Below, piece by piece: positions 54,323 through 61,944 of a stretch of DNA of 64,000 nucleotides. The translations under genes and the position numbers were made by a program. Location: contig NZ_JACHBQ010000001.1 of assembly GCF_014200405.1 (NCBI RefSeq), positions 2,542,001 through 2,606,000 of the forward strand, read 5' to 3'. Numbering within the stretch: position 1 is the stretch's first letter; every line of letters starts with the position of its first letter. Source of the stretch: Cryobacterium roopkundense (GTDB taxonomy: Bacteria > Actinomycetota > Actinomycetes > Actinomycetales > Microbacteriaceae). The notes below the pieces were generated by a model. That model saw nothing but the letters and a program-made list of their open reading frames with translations, was not told the origin of the DNA and did not search any database.

Positions 54323-55579
54323 TCACACCAGGGACTCTTCGACGGCCAGCCGCCGGGCGCGCGCGATGCGTCTCACAACGGCTTCGGTGTTCGGCCGGTC
54401 CTGAGGCGTCGGGCGGGCAGTGGCGAGTTCGGGCCACGGGTGCGGGCTCGCCGCGGCGACGGCAGTACGGGCCGGCCACGCCGAGTGCAACGCGACCGGC
54501 GACAGACCCTGCCGGACTTGCTCGACGCTGCGGTGAGCTGGGGATTCGGCCCGAGAGGCAATCGCGGGGGCAGGAATCGATGCTCTCACCGTCGGTGCCG
54601 GCACGAATACCGGCCGGTGTGCGATATCCCGCCCACGCAGGTGCAGAGCGGGCGCCACGTCGCTTCGGATTGGCTGCCTCACCCTCCTGAGGAGGCTTGT
54701 GCGGTCGTGCACGCCGTCCACGGGCACCGGACGAGGCTCCGCGGCGGCACGCGCGACGGGCGCAGTCGCGGGACCAGGCTCGGCGACAACGGATGCCCCC
54801 GGCTGGCGCCCCGGCGCCGCAACGCCATTCCGGCTGGAGCCCTGCTCCGCTGCGGCACGTTCGGGCCGCGGTCGTGCGGCGCTGGCGCGGTCGGTGACAT
54901 CACGGGAGCCCGTAGCTGTCTCCAAATCGGGACTGTCGCTAGAGTGCGACACCCCTCGCGCGGCACCCGGGCGGGTCGCCGCTGGTCGAATACTCAATCG
55001 GGCAATCCCCGGGGCGAGCGGCCACTGCCTCAGAGACTCCACAGGAGAGACGGTGTCCGGTTCCGGGTTTGCACCGGACAGCAGGCCCGGCGGCCGGTCA
55101 TGATCGGCGACACGTTGCGGGGTCGCGTTCGGTTCGGCGTCGACGTCTCGTGCCGAACGCGCATCGGCTCGCAGGACCGCTCGGGCGCTCGGGCGCCGAA
55201 CCCGGGAGGCCGCTCCCGGCGCAGGACTCTCCCCCACACCCGGTCTAGCACCGTGACCCGCGACATCGCCCACGGGCAAGCCAGGGGTCGGGCTCGGCGT
55301 CACCGTCGCCGCGAGTGCCTGGCTGTGCAGCCCGGCCTCGCGGACTCGGCGAAGCCAATGCTCCGGCACCCCGTCGACCGTGCTCATCCAAGACAGGTCA
55401 GGGTCGGGCCCACCGGCCGGCGCGTCGACCAGCCCCACGGCATCCGTCGCCCTACCGCCACCGTGCGCGAGCGGAGGACTCAGGGCGTCGCCGAGCGCTG
55501 GCGCCGAGTCGACCAATCCTGCCAGCGCGCGCAGGCCCGCGCCGAGGCGTCTACGCAGCAGGCGGGGTCGCGGGAGCAT
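54323..55579 (-). CDS. Pro/Ala/Arg-rich, probably disordered protein of the injection-system operon
   Basis: A 418-residue protein rich in Pro, Ala, Arg, Gly and Ser with few hydrophobic stretches, except for a short amphipathic N-terminus (LLRRRLGAGLRALAGLVDS) and a more ordered C-terminal 50 residues. No family was recognised. It is a real gene by context: ATG 55579 overlaps the tube gene by 29 bases and its stop is one base from the Afp7-like ATG. It occupies the place between tube and baseplate genes where a length-control or assembly factor might sit; that role is speculative. Confidence 0.65.
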   Translation of the reverse strand: MLPRPRLLRRRLGAGLRALAGLVDSAPALGDALSPPLAHGGGRATDAVGLVDAPAGGPDPDLSWMSTVDGVPEHWLRRVREAGLHSQALAATVTPSPTPGLPVGDVAGHGARPGVGESPAPGAASRVRRPSARAVLRADARSARDVDAEPNATPQRVADHDRPPGLLSGANPEPDTVSPVESLRQWPLAPGIARLSIRPAATRPGAARGVSHSSDSPDLETATGSRDVTDRASAARPRPERAAAEQGSSRNGVAAPGRQPGASVVAEPGPATAPVARAAAEPRPVPVDGVHDRTSLLRRVRQPIRSDVAPALHLRGRDIAHRPVFVPAPTVRASIPAPAIASRAESPAHRSVEQVRQGLSPVALHSAWPARTAVAAASPHPWPELATARPTPQDRPNTEAVVRRIARARRLAVEESLV

Positions 55580-56057
55580 CGTCGAGCTTCAGCTGGTCGT
55601 AGGCGAGGCTGAGCGATTCGATCGCCAGTTCTTTGCCGAGGGCATCCAGCGGAGCACCGGACCATTCACACGGCCAGGCACCGATCAGGTTCCAGCGCCT
55701 CACCTCGGCCGATCCGGCGTCGTTGAGCATGGCGAGCGACACGTTGCGGCGCTCGACTGTGCCGTCAACGGCCTTGAAGAGCCACTGCAGCAACTCCTTG
55801 GAATCGGTCATGCCGTAGCGCAGGGTGACCGGCGGGTACTCGACCGGACCTGGCATCGTGCGCACGGCCGCGTGTTCACCGCCTTCCCGCCACAGCAGGC
55901 GTGGAATCACGATTCCGAGACCGTCCACGCGAGTGAAGTGGCCCTGCACCACGCTTTGGATCACGAGTTTGAAGTTGTACGCACGGTAGGGGTCGACCAC
56001 GTTTCCCGGTTGCGCCTGCGGGGGTGGGGTGGCTGCTGTTGCTGCTGCATCGGACAT
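55551..56057 (-). CDS. Inner tube protein (TIGR02241/gp19-like)
   Basis: A 168-residue protein forming the stacked-ring tube through which cargo passes. Family segments: DPYRAYNFKLVIQ near the N-terminus, FTRVDGLGIVIP, and SLSLAYDQLKLD at the C-terminus, the usual ending of Hcp/gp19-like tube proteins of injection systems. Only one tube gene is present, whereas many such loci have two or more. ATG 56057 follows the sheath stop after one base. Confidence 0.88.
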   Translation of the reverse strand: MSDAAATAATPPPQAQPGNVVDPYRAYNFKLVIQSVVQGHFTRVDGLGIVIPRLLWREGGEHAAVRTMPGPVEYPPVTLRYGMTDSKELLQWLFKAVDGTVERRNVSLAMLNDAGSAEVRRWNLIGAWPCEWSGAPLDALGKELAIESLSLAYDQLKLDDAPATPPAA

Positions 56058-56058
56058 G

Positions 56059-57306
56059 TCACGCTCCCAGGTTTTCGATCTCGGTGGTGTCCACCGACTG
56101 CATGAGTTTGAACACGATGAACTCGGCCGGTTTCACGGGCGCGAGCCCGATAATCGTGACGACCCGGCCGGCGTCCCGCACTTCTGGCGGGTTCGTCTCG
56201 GCGTCGCACTTCACGAAAAACGCCTGCTGCGGCGTGGTTCCGAACAGGGCGCCGTCGTGCCAGACGTTCGTGAGGAAGTTGCCGATGTCCCGTCGCAGCG
56301 AGCGCCACAGCTCGTCTTTGTTGGGCTCGAAGACGGCCCAGCGGGTGCCGTCCTCGATGGACTCCTTGATCATGTTGGTCAGCCGCCGCACCGGCACATA
56401 CCGATACTCGCTCGCCTCGGGGGCCTTGGTCCGGGCACCCCACACCCGGATGCCCTCCCCGGGGAAATAGCGGATGCAGTTGACCCCGGCGGGGTTCAGC
56501 ACCTCCTGCTCGCCTCGGCTGATGCGCTGCCGAAGATCGAGCGCACCCTGGATCGGCTCGTTGGCGGGTGCCTTGTGCACCCCACGACTGCTGTCGACCC
56601 TGGCCCAGACCCCGGCGATATGGCCCGACGGTGGTTGGGTGACTCTGAGTCCGGACACCGGGTCGAGCACGACAAGCCACGGTACATAGAACGCTGCGTA
56701 GCCGCCGGGCGACTCCGGCGGGCCCAGGGCGAGCTCAGTGTCGTCCGTCTTGCTTGTTCCTTTGGGCGCGGATGGGGCATCCGCTGCGCCCCCGGTCTTT
56801 GTCGGCACGCCCGAGGTCGCCACCCGGGTGAGCGCCGATACGTCGGGGCCCCAATCTTCGACGCCGTCGAGGATCGCCACGCGGTCCTGCCGCAGCGGAT
56901 GCTCGCAGTGCTCAAGCAGGGCCGCGTAGGAGTCGGCGTCCACGTAGCCCGGAGCCGCCACAATGGAGATGTCGTCGACCTTCTCGAAGTTACGCAGGCC
57001 GGTCGGGTGGGTCGCCGTGCCGAGCAAGGTGCCGTTCGCACCGATGTTCACCACATAGCACCGGCCGCCGCCGTTGTTGAAGAAGCCGTACACGGCGTTA
57101 GAGAGCGGCGTGCCCCCAGTTGCCGTTCCCACATAGGTGTCGACGAACTGGGTCCAGTTGTCAAGCACCACGGTCTCGTCGACCTTGGCGGAGGCATCCG
57201 GTGCAATGCCCACGAACCCGGCGATGCTCGAGTTCACCTGCCCGATGGCGCGGGCTCCACTCGGGACCTCCTGCACGTACACGCCCGGAGCAAGATAGTT
57301 GGGCAT
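56059..57306 (-). CDS. Contractile sheath protein
   Basis: A 415-residue sheath subunit. The N-terminus LAPGVYVQEVPSGARAIGQV and SSIAGFVGIA, and the C-terminal VTIIGLAPVKPAEFIVFKL, are the signatures of eCIS and phage sheath proteins. Its contraction drives the tube and spike into the target. It is the only sheath gene in the window. It lies 32 bases after the cap gene and begins the structural part of the operon. Confidence 0.93.
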   Translation of the reverse strand: MPNYLAPGVYVQEVPSGARAIGQVNSSIAGFVGIAPDASAKVDETVVLDNWTQFVDTYVGTATGGTPLSNAVYGFFNNGGGRCYVVNIGANGTLLGTATHPTGLRNFEKVDDISIVAAPGYVDADSYAALLEHCEHPLRQDRVAILDGVEDWGPDVSALTRVATSGVPTKTGGAADAPSAPKGTSKTDDTELALGPPESPGGYAAFYVPWLVVLDPVSGLRVTQPPSGHIAGVWARVDSSRGVHKAPANEPIQGALDLRQRISRGEQEVLNPAGVNCIRYFPGEGIRVWGARTKAPEASEYRYVPVRRLTNMIKESIEDGTRWAVFEPNKDELWRSLRRDIGNFLTNVWHDGALFGTTPQQAFFVKCDAETNPPEVRDAGRVVTIIGLAPVKPAEFIVFKLMQSVDTTEIENLGA

Positions 57307-57338
57307 GCTGTTCTCCTTTCATTGCTTGAGGTTTCTCT

Positions 57339-57989
57339 TCAGGTGGGCGCCCAGGTCAGCACGAGGGCGGGATCGACGGGTGCGGTCACGAGGCGGGTGA
57401 CGCCCCGAAACTCCACGGTGAATTGCTGGACCGCCTCGAGGCTCGACAGCAGGGTGAACCGCCCTGTCGTATCGCTCGCAACCGAGACCGACGACGCTCG
57501 AGAGCGGATGCTGACGCCAGCGATTCCTCGCCCGTCCGGCCCGACCACCACCCCGCTCAGCCGCCGGCCCACCATCGTCGTGACGTGCACGGGCTCGAGG
57601 ATGGCCGGCCCGCTCGGCTCGGTCAGCCGCAGGGTGACGGGGACCCGCACCAGGAAACCCAGGCCCGCGGCCGAGGAGGCCTCCGGCGTGAGCGGCGCCA
57701 CCGAATACCTGGAGGTGTTTTCCACTGCCGTGAGCATCTGCTCCGCGTTTTCGAGGCTGCGCGGCCCCGTACACGAGACTGCGGCGGAGAGCTCAAGGTC
57801 GAGCACCGGGCCGTCGCGCCGGGAGCGGCCGATTCGTTCGAGGGTCAGGACCCTCACGATGACGGGGTCCGTCGGCACAGCGTCTGTCGACCCCGGGCCG
57901 CCGCCGTCGGAAACCCCTACGGAATCGGGGGCGACAGCTTCGGCGAGTACCGAGACAAGGGCAGACAGGGACGAGCGAACAACGCTCAC
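57339..57989 (-). CDS. DUF4255 (Pvc16/Afp16-like) cap or terminator protein with carboxypeptidase-regulatory-like domain
   Basis: A 216-residue protein. The N-terminal part (VVRSSLSALVSVLAEAV, IGRSRRDGPVLDLELSAAVSC) matches DUF4255, the domain of Afp16/Pvc16 proteins that cap the distal end of the particle. The C-terminal part (SGVVVGPDGRGIAGVSIRSR...TDTTGRFTL-like) is a small beta-sandwich resembling carboxypeptidase regulatory domains. I start at GTG 57989, six bases after GAGG; the in-frame codon at 58028 is within the leader. It is the first gene of the operon. Confidence 0.78.
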   Translation of the reverse strand: MSVVRSSLSALVSVLAEAVAPDSVGVSDGGGPGSTDAVPTDPVIVRVLTLERIGRSRRDGPVLDLELSAAVSCTGPRSLENAEQMLTAVENTSRYSVAPLTPEASSAAGLGFLVRVPVTLRLTEPSGPAILEPVHVTTMVGRRLSGVVVGPDGRGIAGVSIRSRASSVSVASDTTGRFTLLSSLEAVQQFTVEFRGVTRLVTAPVDPALVLTWAPT

Positions 57990-58030
57990 GCTGACCTCGC
58001 TTCCCCGAGTGCCGACCGGAAGATGCAAAC

Positions 58031-58059
58031 ACCATACCCCCGTCGCCGCCAGGTGTCAC
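58031..58059 (-). promoter_or_regulatory. Promoter of the contractile injection operon
   Basis: On the minus strand GTGACA (58059-58054) and TATGGT (58036-58031) are separated by exactly 17 bases and resemble housekeeping -35 and -10 boxes. The start would be near 58024, giving a leader of about 35 bases before the GTG at 57989. The -35 lies inside the small palindrome GGTGTCACC. Confidence 0.65.
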
Positions 58060-58101
58060 CGGATGGGTGCCCAGTGACGGGCAGACCGCGCCGCGCGGGA
58101 G

Positions 58102-58107
58102 TACTAT
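58102..58107 (+). promoter_or_regulatory. Candidate -10 box of the first sigma-like unit
   Basis: TACTAT would place the start near 58114, about 37 bases before the small frame at 58151. No good -35 partner is visible. The same role could be played by TATGCT at 60200-60205 before the second unit. Confidence 0.4.
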
Positions 58108-58150
58108 CGCGTCGAGGTTCACTCGTCCGTCTGAGATGTAAGGACGCAAC

Positions 58151-58240
58151 ATGATTGCGCTCATGGAACCAGAGTCCGCACCCACGCGACACTCGCGCAA
58201 GCACGCAGCTCCGTCAGTTCGGGACTTGCATCGTGTGTGA
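58151..58240 (+). CDS. 29-residue upstream reading frame overlapping sigma-like gene 1
   Basis: ATG 58151 lies seven bases after AAGGAC and opens a 29-codon frame, rich in basic residues, ending His-Arg-Val-stop. Its last eight bases overlap the GTG start of the sigma-like gene (58233) in another frame. The second unit has the same arrangement. It may be a leader peptide that couples translation, or the first part of a frameshifted product. Confidence 0.55.
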   Translation: MIALMEPESAPTRHSRKHAAPSVRDLHRV

Positions 58241-58937
58241 CGTTCCCCCGCGCCGACTCCGGCCATCACTTCACCCATCCAGAATCATGCTGGCTGTGTT
58301 GGCCGTGGCCTTGGTCGTAGCGGGCATGTTGCTGAGAGACCCCGGCAGCCCTGGGGTGCTAGGGCTCGGGCTTCTGGGCCTCGGGCTCATCGGCCTCGGG
58401 GCTGCGGTGCTCGTGGCAGCGGTGATGTTTCCCGTCATCAAGGAGTTCGAGTTCGGGTTTCCCAGCGGTGTCAAGATCATGGCCGCCGTCCATGATCGCG
58501 AGGAAGATCTGCGCGCCGCTTTTGCGAAGCAGCGAGGCGACCTCGGTCTCTACACCCAGCTGATGTGCGACGATCCCGCCGTGGCCGCACGCCTTCTCGA
58601 GGCGGCCTGGGAAAAAACGGCCTCGCTGTGGCGCGGCCCCGTGACCGACGATCTGCGAACCTTCGTGCTCTGCGAGTTTGTTGAACTTCTCACTGCTCAC
58701 TCCCGGTGGACCCCATCCGATGATCCCGATGGCACCCGCGCGGCCCCCAACGTCTCGGCCCCGCTGGCGTCTCTCCCCCTCGCCGAGCGGGTGGTCGTCG
58801 TGCTGCGCGAGTTCGCCGGACTGCCTCTCGCCCAGATCGCCACCCTGACGGAGCGGCCCCTCGACGACATCTCCAAGGACCTGCGATCCGCCCGGCGCCG
58901 AGTCGCGCTCATCACGGTTTCGGACGACGAACTATGA
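58233..58937 (+). CDS. Membrane-tethered ECF sigma factor-like protein, copy 1
   Basis: A 234-residue protein. Two N-terminal membrane helices (about 18-34 and 41-69) form a hairpin that keeps both ends inside. Residues about 104-160 (LGLYTQLMCDDPAVAARLLE...RTFVLCEFVELL) resemble ECF sigma region 2. Residues about 178-224 (LPLAERVVVVLREFAGLPLA, then DDISKDLRSARRRV) resemble region 4 with its helix-turn-helix. The GTG at 58233 is chosen because VC-x-VP-x-RR is where similarity with copy 2 begins. It overlaps the Ig-like gene by four bases, as sigma/anti-sigma pairs often do. DNA binding is inferred. Confidence 0.62.
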   Translation: MCDVPPRRLRPSLHPSRIMLAVLAVALVVAGMLLRDPGSPGVLGLGLLGLGLIGLGAAVLVAAVMFPVIKEFEFGFPSGVKIMAAVHDREEDLRAAFAKQRGDLGLYTQLMCDDPAVAARLLEAAWEKTASLWRGPVTDDLRTFVLCEFVELLTAHSRWTPSDDPDGTRAAPNVSAPLASLPLAERVVVVLREFAGLPLAQIATLTERPLDDISKDLRSARRRVALITVSDDEL

Positions 58938-60130
58938 ACGCGCAGACGCGCCGATATCTCCTGGCGCGAGCACAGGAAGCCAGTGAAGAGTTCCCCGCCG
59001 CGATCGAACAGCCTCTCTCCCTGGGCCTGCACCGATACCGCGCTCGCCTCCTACGGGTCTTCGCTGCGAGCGCCGTGCTGGCGGTGATCGTACTCGGCGT
59101 CGTGATCTCGGTGCATCCGACCACCGTCGCGGCTCTGGAAACCCTGTTCCCGGCGTCGTCGACCTCCGAGGCGACCCTGGTTGAGATCTCAGTGACCCCC
59201 GGCGACCTCACAGTGCAGATTGGCGAGCAAGGTCAGCTCACGGCACAAGGCCGCTACAGCGACGACACCACTGTCGACCTGAAAGCCGAGGTGAAGTGGA
59301 CCTCGGCAGACCCGGATGTGGTCGGGGTCGACGACAGCGGGCTCATTGCGGCGATGAACCCCGGCGCCTCCGTGATCACCGCCACGCTGGGCACGATCCA
59401 GGGTTCCTCAGCCGTCACAGTTCTCGCCCCAGGCGCACCGCCCCCCGCGGCTCCAGAGGACGCGGATCCCAGTGGCCCCAAGACCCAAACAGGCATCACG
59501 ATCATCCCCGAGAGCGTGACCCTCGCTCCGCAGGAGACCCAGCAATTGGAAATTCTTGCCACCTTCAGCGATGACACAACAGCGGCCGTCACGGGCACCC
59601 CGCAATGGTCCACCGACAACATGAGGATCGCCCGGGTCGATGAGGCAGGTCTGCTGACGGCAGGCCCGTTCGGCGAAAAAGCACAGGCGTTTACCCCAAT
59701 CGCTCCGTCGGCAACCACAACGGTTCGGGCAGAACTCGACGGTTTCACCGCAGACCCGGTGTCCGTCACCGTCGATCCCCTGAAAAATTTCACCCTCACA
59801 GTGTCCGGGGTCGTCCGTGACCTCCTCCCAGGCGAAACGCTTCAGCTCACGGCCACTCTGTCGGATGGCAAGCAGGAATTCGACGTCACCGACAACCGCG
59901 ACACCTCGTGGACGTGCGGCCCCGAAGAAGTCGCTGAGGTCGACACGTCCGGCGCCGTGACGGCCAACGCGGCGGGCACCGCGGTCATCACCGCTTCCTG
60001 GCGCAGCCTGAATGGCCAAGCCACCGTCGACGTGACTGCGCCCCCCAAGATCCCGGTTCCCGATACTGTGCCCGACCCTCTTCCCAAAGCGCCCGTCGAC
60101 GCTGACGATCCAGTCGTCCCGATTTCCTGA
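58934..60130 (+). CDS. Single-pass membrane protein with three Big_2-like Ig repeats, copy 1
   Basis: A 398-residue protein with a basic N-terminal cytoplasmic part (1-41), one membrane helix (about 42-60) and three bacterial Ig-like repeats outside (about 82-164, 186-281, 286-368; for example KWTSADPDVVGVDDSGLIAA). A Pro-rich linker joins the first two and a Pro/Asp tail ends the chain. Overlap with the sigma-like gene suggests an anti-sigma or sensor partner. No known anti-sigma domain is evident in the short cytoplasmic part. Confidence 0.7.
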   Translation: MNAQTRRYLLARAQEASEEFPAAIEQPLSLGLHRYRARLLRVFAASAVLAVIVLGVVISVHPTTVAALETLFPASSTSEATLVEISVTPGDLTVQIGEQGQLTAQGRYSDDTTVDLKAEVKWTSADPDVVGVDDSGLIAAMNPGASVITATLGTIQGSSAVTVLAPGAPPPAAPEDADPSGPKTQTGITIIPESVTLAPQETQQLEILATFSDDTTAAVTGTPQWSTDNMRIARVDEAGLLTAGPFGEKAQAFTPIAPSATTTVRAELDGFTADPVSVTVDPLKNFTLTVSGVVRDLLPGETLQLTATLSDGKQEFDVTDNRDTSWTCGPEEVAEVDTSGAVTANAAGTAVITASWRSLNGQATVDVTAPPKIPVPDTVPDPLPKAPVDADDPVVPIS

Positions 60131-60199
60131 CCACGCTCGTCCCAGGACGTGATCACGGTCGACGGCGTCGGTATTCGGGCGCACATCCTCACACAGGCA

Positions 60200-60205
60200 T
60201 ATGCT
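60200..60205 (+). promoter_or_regulatory. Candidate -10 box of the second sigma-like unit
   Basis: TATGCT fits TAnnnT and predicts a start near 60212, 32 bases before the small frame at 60244. The 198-base gap after the first unit otherwise shows only the palindrome CGTGATCACG near 60149. Confidence 0.35.
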
Positions 60206-60243
60206 GTCGCGACAACCCTCGACCGCGCAAGGACGCATTTCCC

Positions 60244-60336
60244 ATGACAACAACACCCTCTGTGCCAGGCCGACGTGAAATCCGTGCGGGCGGCTCGCGG
60301 TGGCGTCAACACCGCAGGGGCGCGCGCCGTGTGTAA
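60244..60336 (+). CDS. 30-residue upstream reading frame overlapping sigma-like gene 2
   Basis: ATG 60244 is preceded by AAGGACGCA, also found before the counterpart at 58151. The frame encodes 30 residues rich in Arg and ends Arg-Arg-Val-stop, overlapping the next GTG (60329) by eight bases. The peptide sequences differ between the two copies, but the length, ending and overlap are the same. Confidence 0.55.
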   Translation: MTTTPSVPGRREIRAGGSRWRQHRRGARRV

Positions 60337-61009
60337 GGTGCCGGCTCGCCGCTGGCGGGCGGCGATCCAGCCTTCCCGTGTCACCCTGGCCCTGTTGTCA
60401 CTGGCCCTGATCGTCATGGGCACTCTCATCCACGATCTGACGGGGCTCCTGCTGCTCGGGCTGGGAGCCGTCGCCCTACTGGCAGCCGTCGTGTTTCCCG
60501 TCATCCGAGGCGTGGAATTCGGCTTCCCCACCGGGGTACGAATCTCGGCCGGACTCAGGGACCGTGAGCAGGAACTCCAGGCCGCATTCCAGGCCCAGCG
60601 AGGGGATCTCGGGCTGTACACCCAGCTCATCTGCGACGATCCGGCGCTGGCCAGCGAGTTGCTGGAGGCCGCGTGGGCGCGCACTGCCGCCGTGTGGCGC
60701 GGACCCGTAACGCCGGAACTGCGCACGTACGTGCTGTGTGAATTCGTTCACGTGGCCACGGTGCACGCCCGCTGGAGGGTGACAGAGGCAGGTACCGGGC
60801 CCTCGCCTCACACCGCCGCTGTCGCGGGGGGCGCGCTCTCGGCGCTCCCCCTGCCGGCGAGAATCTCCGTGGTGCTCCGGGAATTCGCCGATCTGCCCAC
60901 GGCCCAGATCTCGTCGCTGACGGGGCGTCCGCTTGCCGAGGTGGTCAGTGATCTGGTGAAGTCCGAAACCGTGCTGGCGAGGTTCGCCTCAACCGGTGAC
61001 GACTCATGA
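60329..61009 (+). CDS. Membrane-tethered ECF sigma factor-like protein, copy 2
   Basis: A 226-residue paralogue of 58233-58937, with membrane helices at about 18-34 and 38-59, a sigma-2-like part (about 94-150; LGLYTQLICDDPALASELLE, RTYVLCEFVHVA) and a sigma-4-like part (about 172-218). The predicted recognition helix reads PLAEVVSDLVKSETV, without the Arg cluster kept in copy 1 (SARRRV), so DNA binding may be altered or lost. It starts GTG TGT like copy 1 and overlaps the following Ig-like gene by four bases. Confidence 0.6.
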   Translation: MCKVPARRWRAAIQPSRVTLALLSLALIVMGTLIHDLTGLLLLGLGAVALLAAVVFPVIRGVEFGFPTGVRISAGLRDREQELQAAFQAQRGDLGLYTQLICDDPALASELLEAAWARTAAVWRGPVTPELRTYVLCEFVHVATVHARWRVTEAGTGPSPHTAAVAGGALSALPLPARISVVLREFADLPTAQISSLTGRPLAEVVSDLVKSETVLARFASTGDDS

Positions 61010-61866
61010 ACACCCACCTGCGACGGCGCCTGCTGGCCGATGCCGCCGTGAATTCGCACGCGAACCCGGCGCACGTCGACCGGGCGCTGCAGTACGGCAA
61101 CAGCCGGTATCGCCGCCGCGTCGCATCCGTTTACGCCGTCACCCTTACGGTATCGGCAATCCTGATGCTCGCCCTGGTTGCGGTTCATCCGGCGGCCTAC
61201 GCCGTGCTGAACAGTCTGGGGGCCGATTCGACAACAACAGCGCCCCTGCCCACGGCGACGAACCTATCGGACACCCCGAACTCCAACATCGTGCTCGCGA
61301 GCATTAGCATCGTGCCGGGTGCGGTGACCCTCGCTGCGGGCGAAACGGCCCAGCTCTCCGTGGTCGGCAATTTCAGCGACGGGGCCAGTGGCCCCGTGTC
61401 AGGCGTTGCCACCTGGCAGTCTGACAACGATACGATCGCGATCATCACCACCGAGGGCGTCGTCACCGCCCTTGTGCCGGACCAGAATGCCACCATCACG
61501 GCGTCGCTGGGCGGGTTCACCGACACGACGACGGTGATCGTGGCGGCGAAGGTTCTCACCCGAATCAGCATCCGCTCCGTGCAATCGAGCTACAACAGCT
61601 TCCAGAAGGACCTCGAAACCGACAGCCAAGCCGGCCTGCCGGTGGGCGGCGAAGCGGCGCTGGTCGCGGACGGAGCATACAGCGACGGAACATCCGGCGC
61701 GCTGGCGGGCGTCACCTGGGCTTCCGACGAAACTGGCATCGCGACGATCGGTGCCGACGGAACGCTGCGCGCCGTCGCCGCGGGCACCGCCCAGGTCACG
61801 GCGTCGCTACAGGGTGTCGTGGGCACCGTCACCATCGATGTCAGCGAAGCCAACGTCGTGGACTGA
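61006..61866 (+). CDS. Single-pass membrane protein with two Big_2-like Ig repeats, copy 2
   Basis: A 286-residue paralogue of the protein at 58934-60130: basic N-terminal segment (1-40), membrane helix (about 41-60), a Thr/Ser/Pro linker, and two Ig-like repeats (about 98-181 and 185-280; ATWQSDNDTIAIITTEGVVT, VTWASDETGIATIGADGTL). It has one repeat fewer than copy 1. It presumably pairs with the sigma-like protein encoded just upstream. Confidence 0.7.
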   Translation: MNTHLRRRLLADAAVNSHANPAHVDRALQYGNSRYRRRVASVYAVTLTVSAILMLALVAVHPAAYAVLNSLGADSTTTAPLPTATNLSDTPNSNIVLASISIVPGAVTLAAGETAQLSVVGNFSDGASGPVSGVATWQSDNDTIAIITTEGVVTALVPDQNATITASLGGFTDTTTVIVAAKVLTRISIRSVQSSYNSFQKDLETDSQAGLPVGGEAALVADGAYSDGTSGALAGVTWASDETGIATIGADGTLRAVAAGTAQVTASLQGVVGTVTIDVSEANVVD

Positions 61867-61944
61867 GCCGAAAGCCCCTACCGCCCGCGAACGCGCACCG
61901 CTACCGTCGAGGGGAGCACGAGGGTTTGAGAGAAGGGACACACC

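Noticed and set aside
54323..55579. The Pro/Ala/Arg-rich frame as a false gene
   Set aside because: The idea was considered because of its low complexity, but the 29-base overlap with the tube gene and the one-base spacing to the next start match the operon's other junctions, so it was kept as real.
46679..58028. Ordinary prophage remnant
   Set aside because: No capsid, portal, terminase, integrase, lysis or replication genes are present. The gene set is that of a dedicated contractile injection system.
56029..58077. 682-codon plus-strand frame opposite sheath and cap genes
   Set aside because: It shadows the sheath and DUF4255 genes, which have clear family signatures. The translated sequence shows no domains.
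58155..58232. Possible N-terminal extension of sigma-like gene 1 from an in-frame TTG at 58155
   Set aside because: Similarity with copy 2 begins only at the GTG at 58233, and the upstream region is better explained by the small frame 58151-58240.
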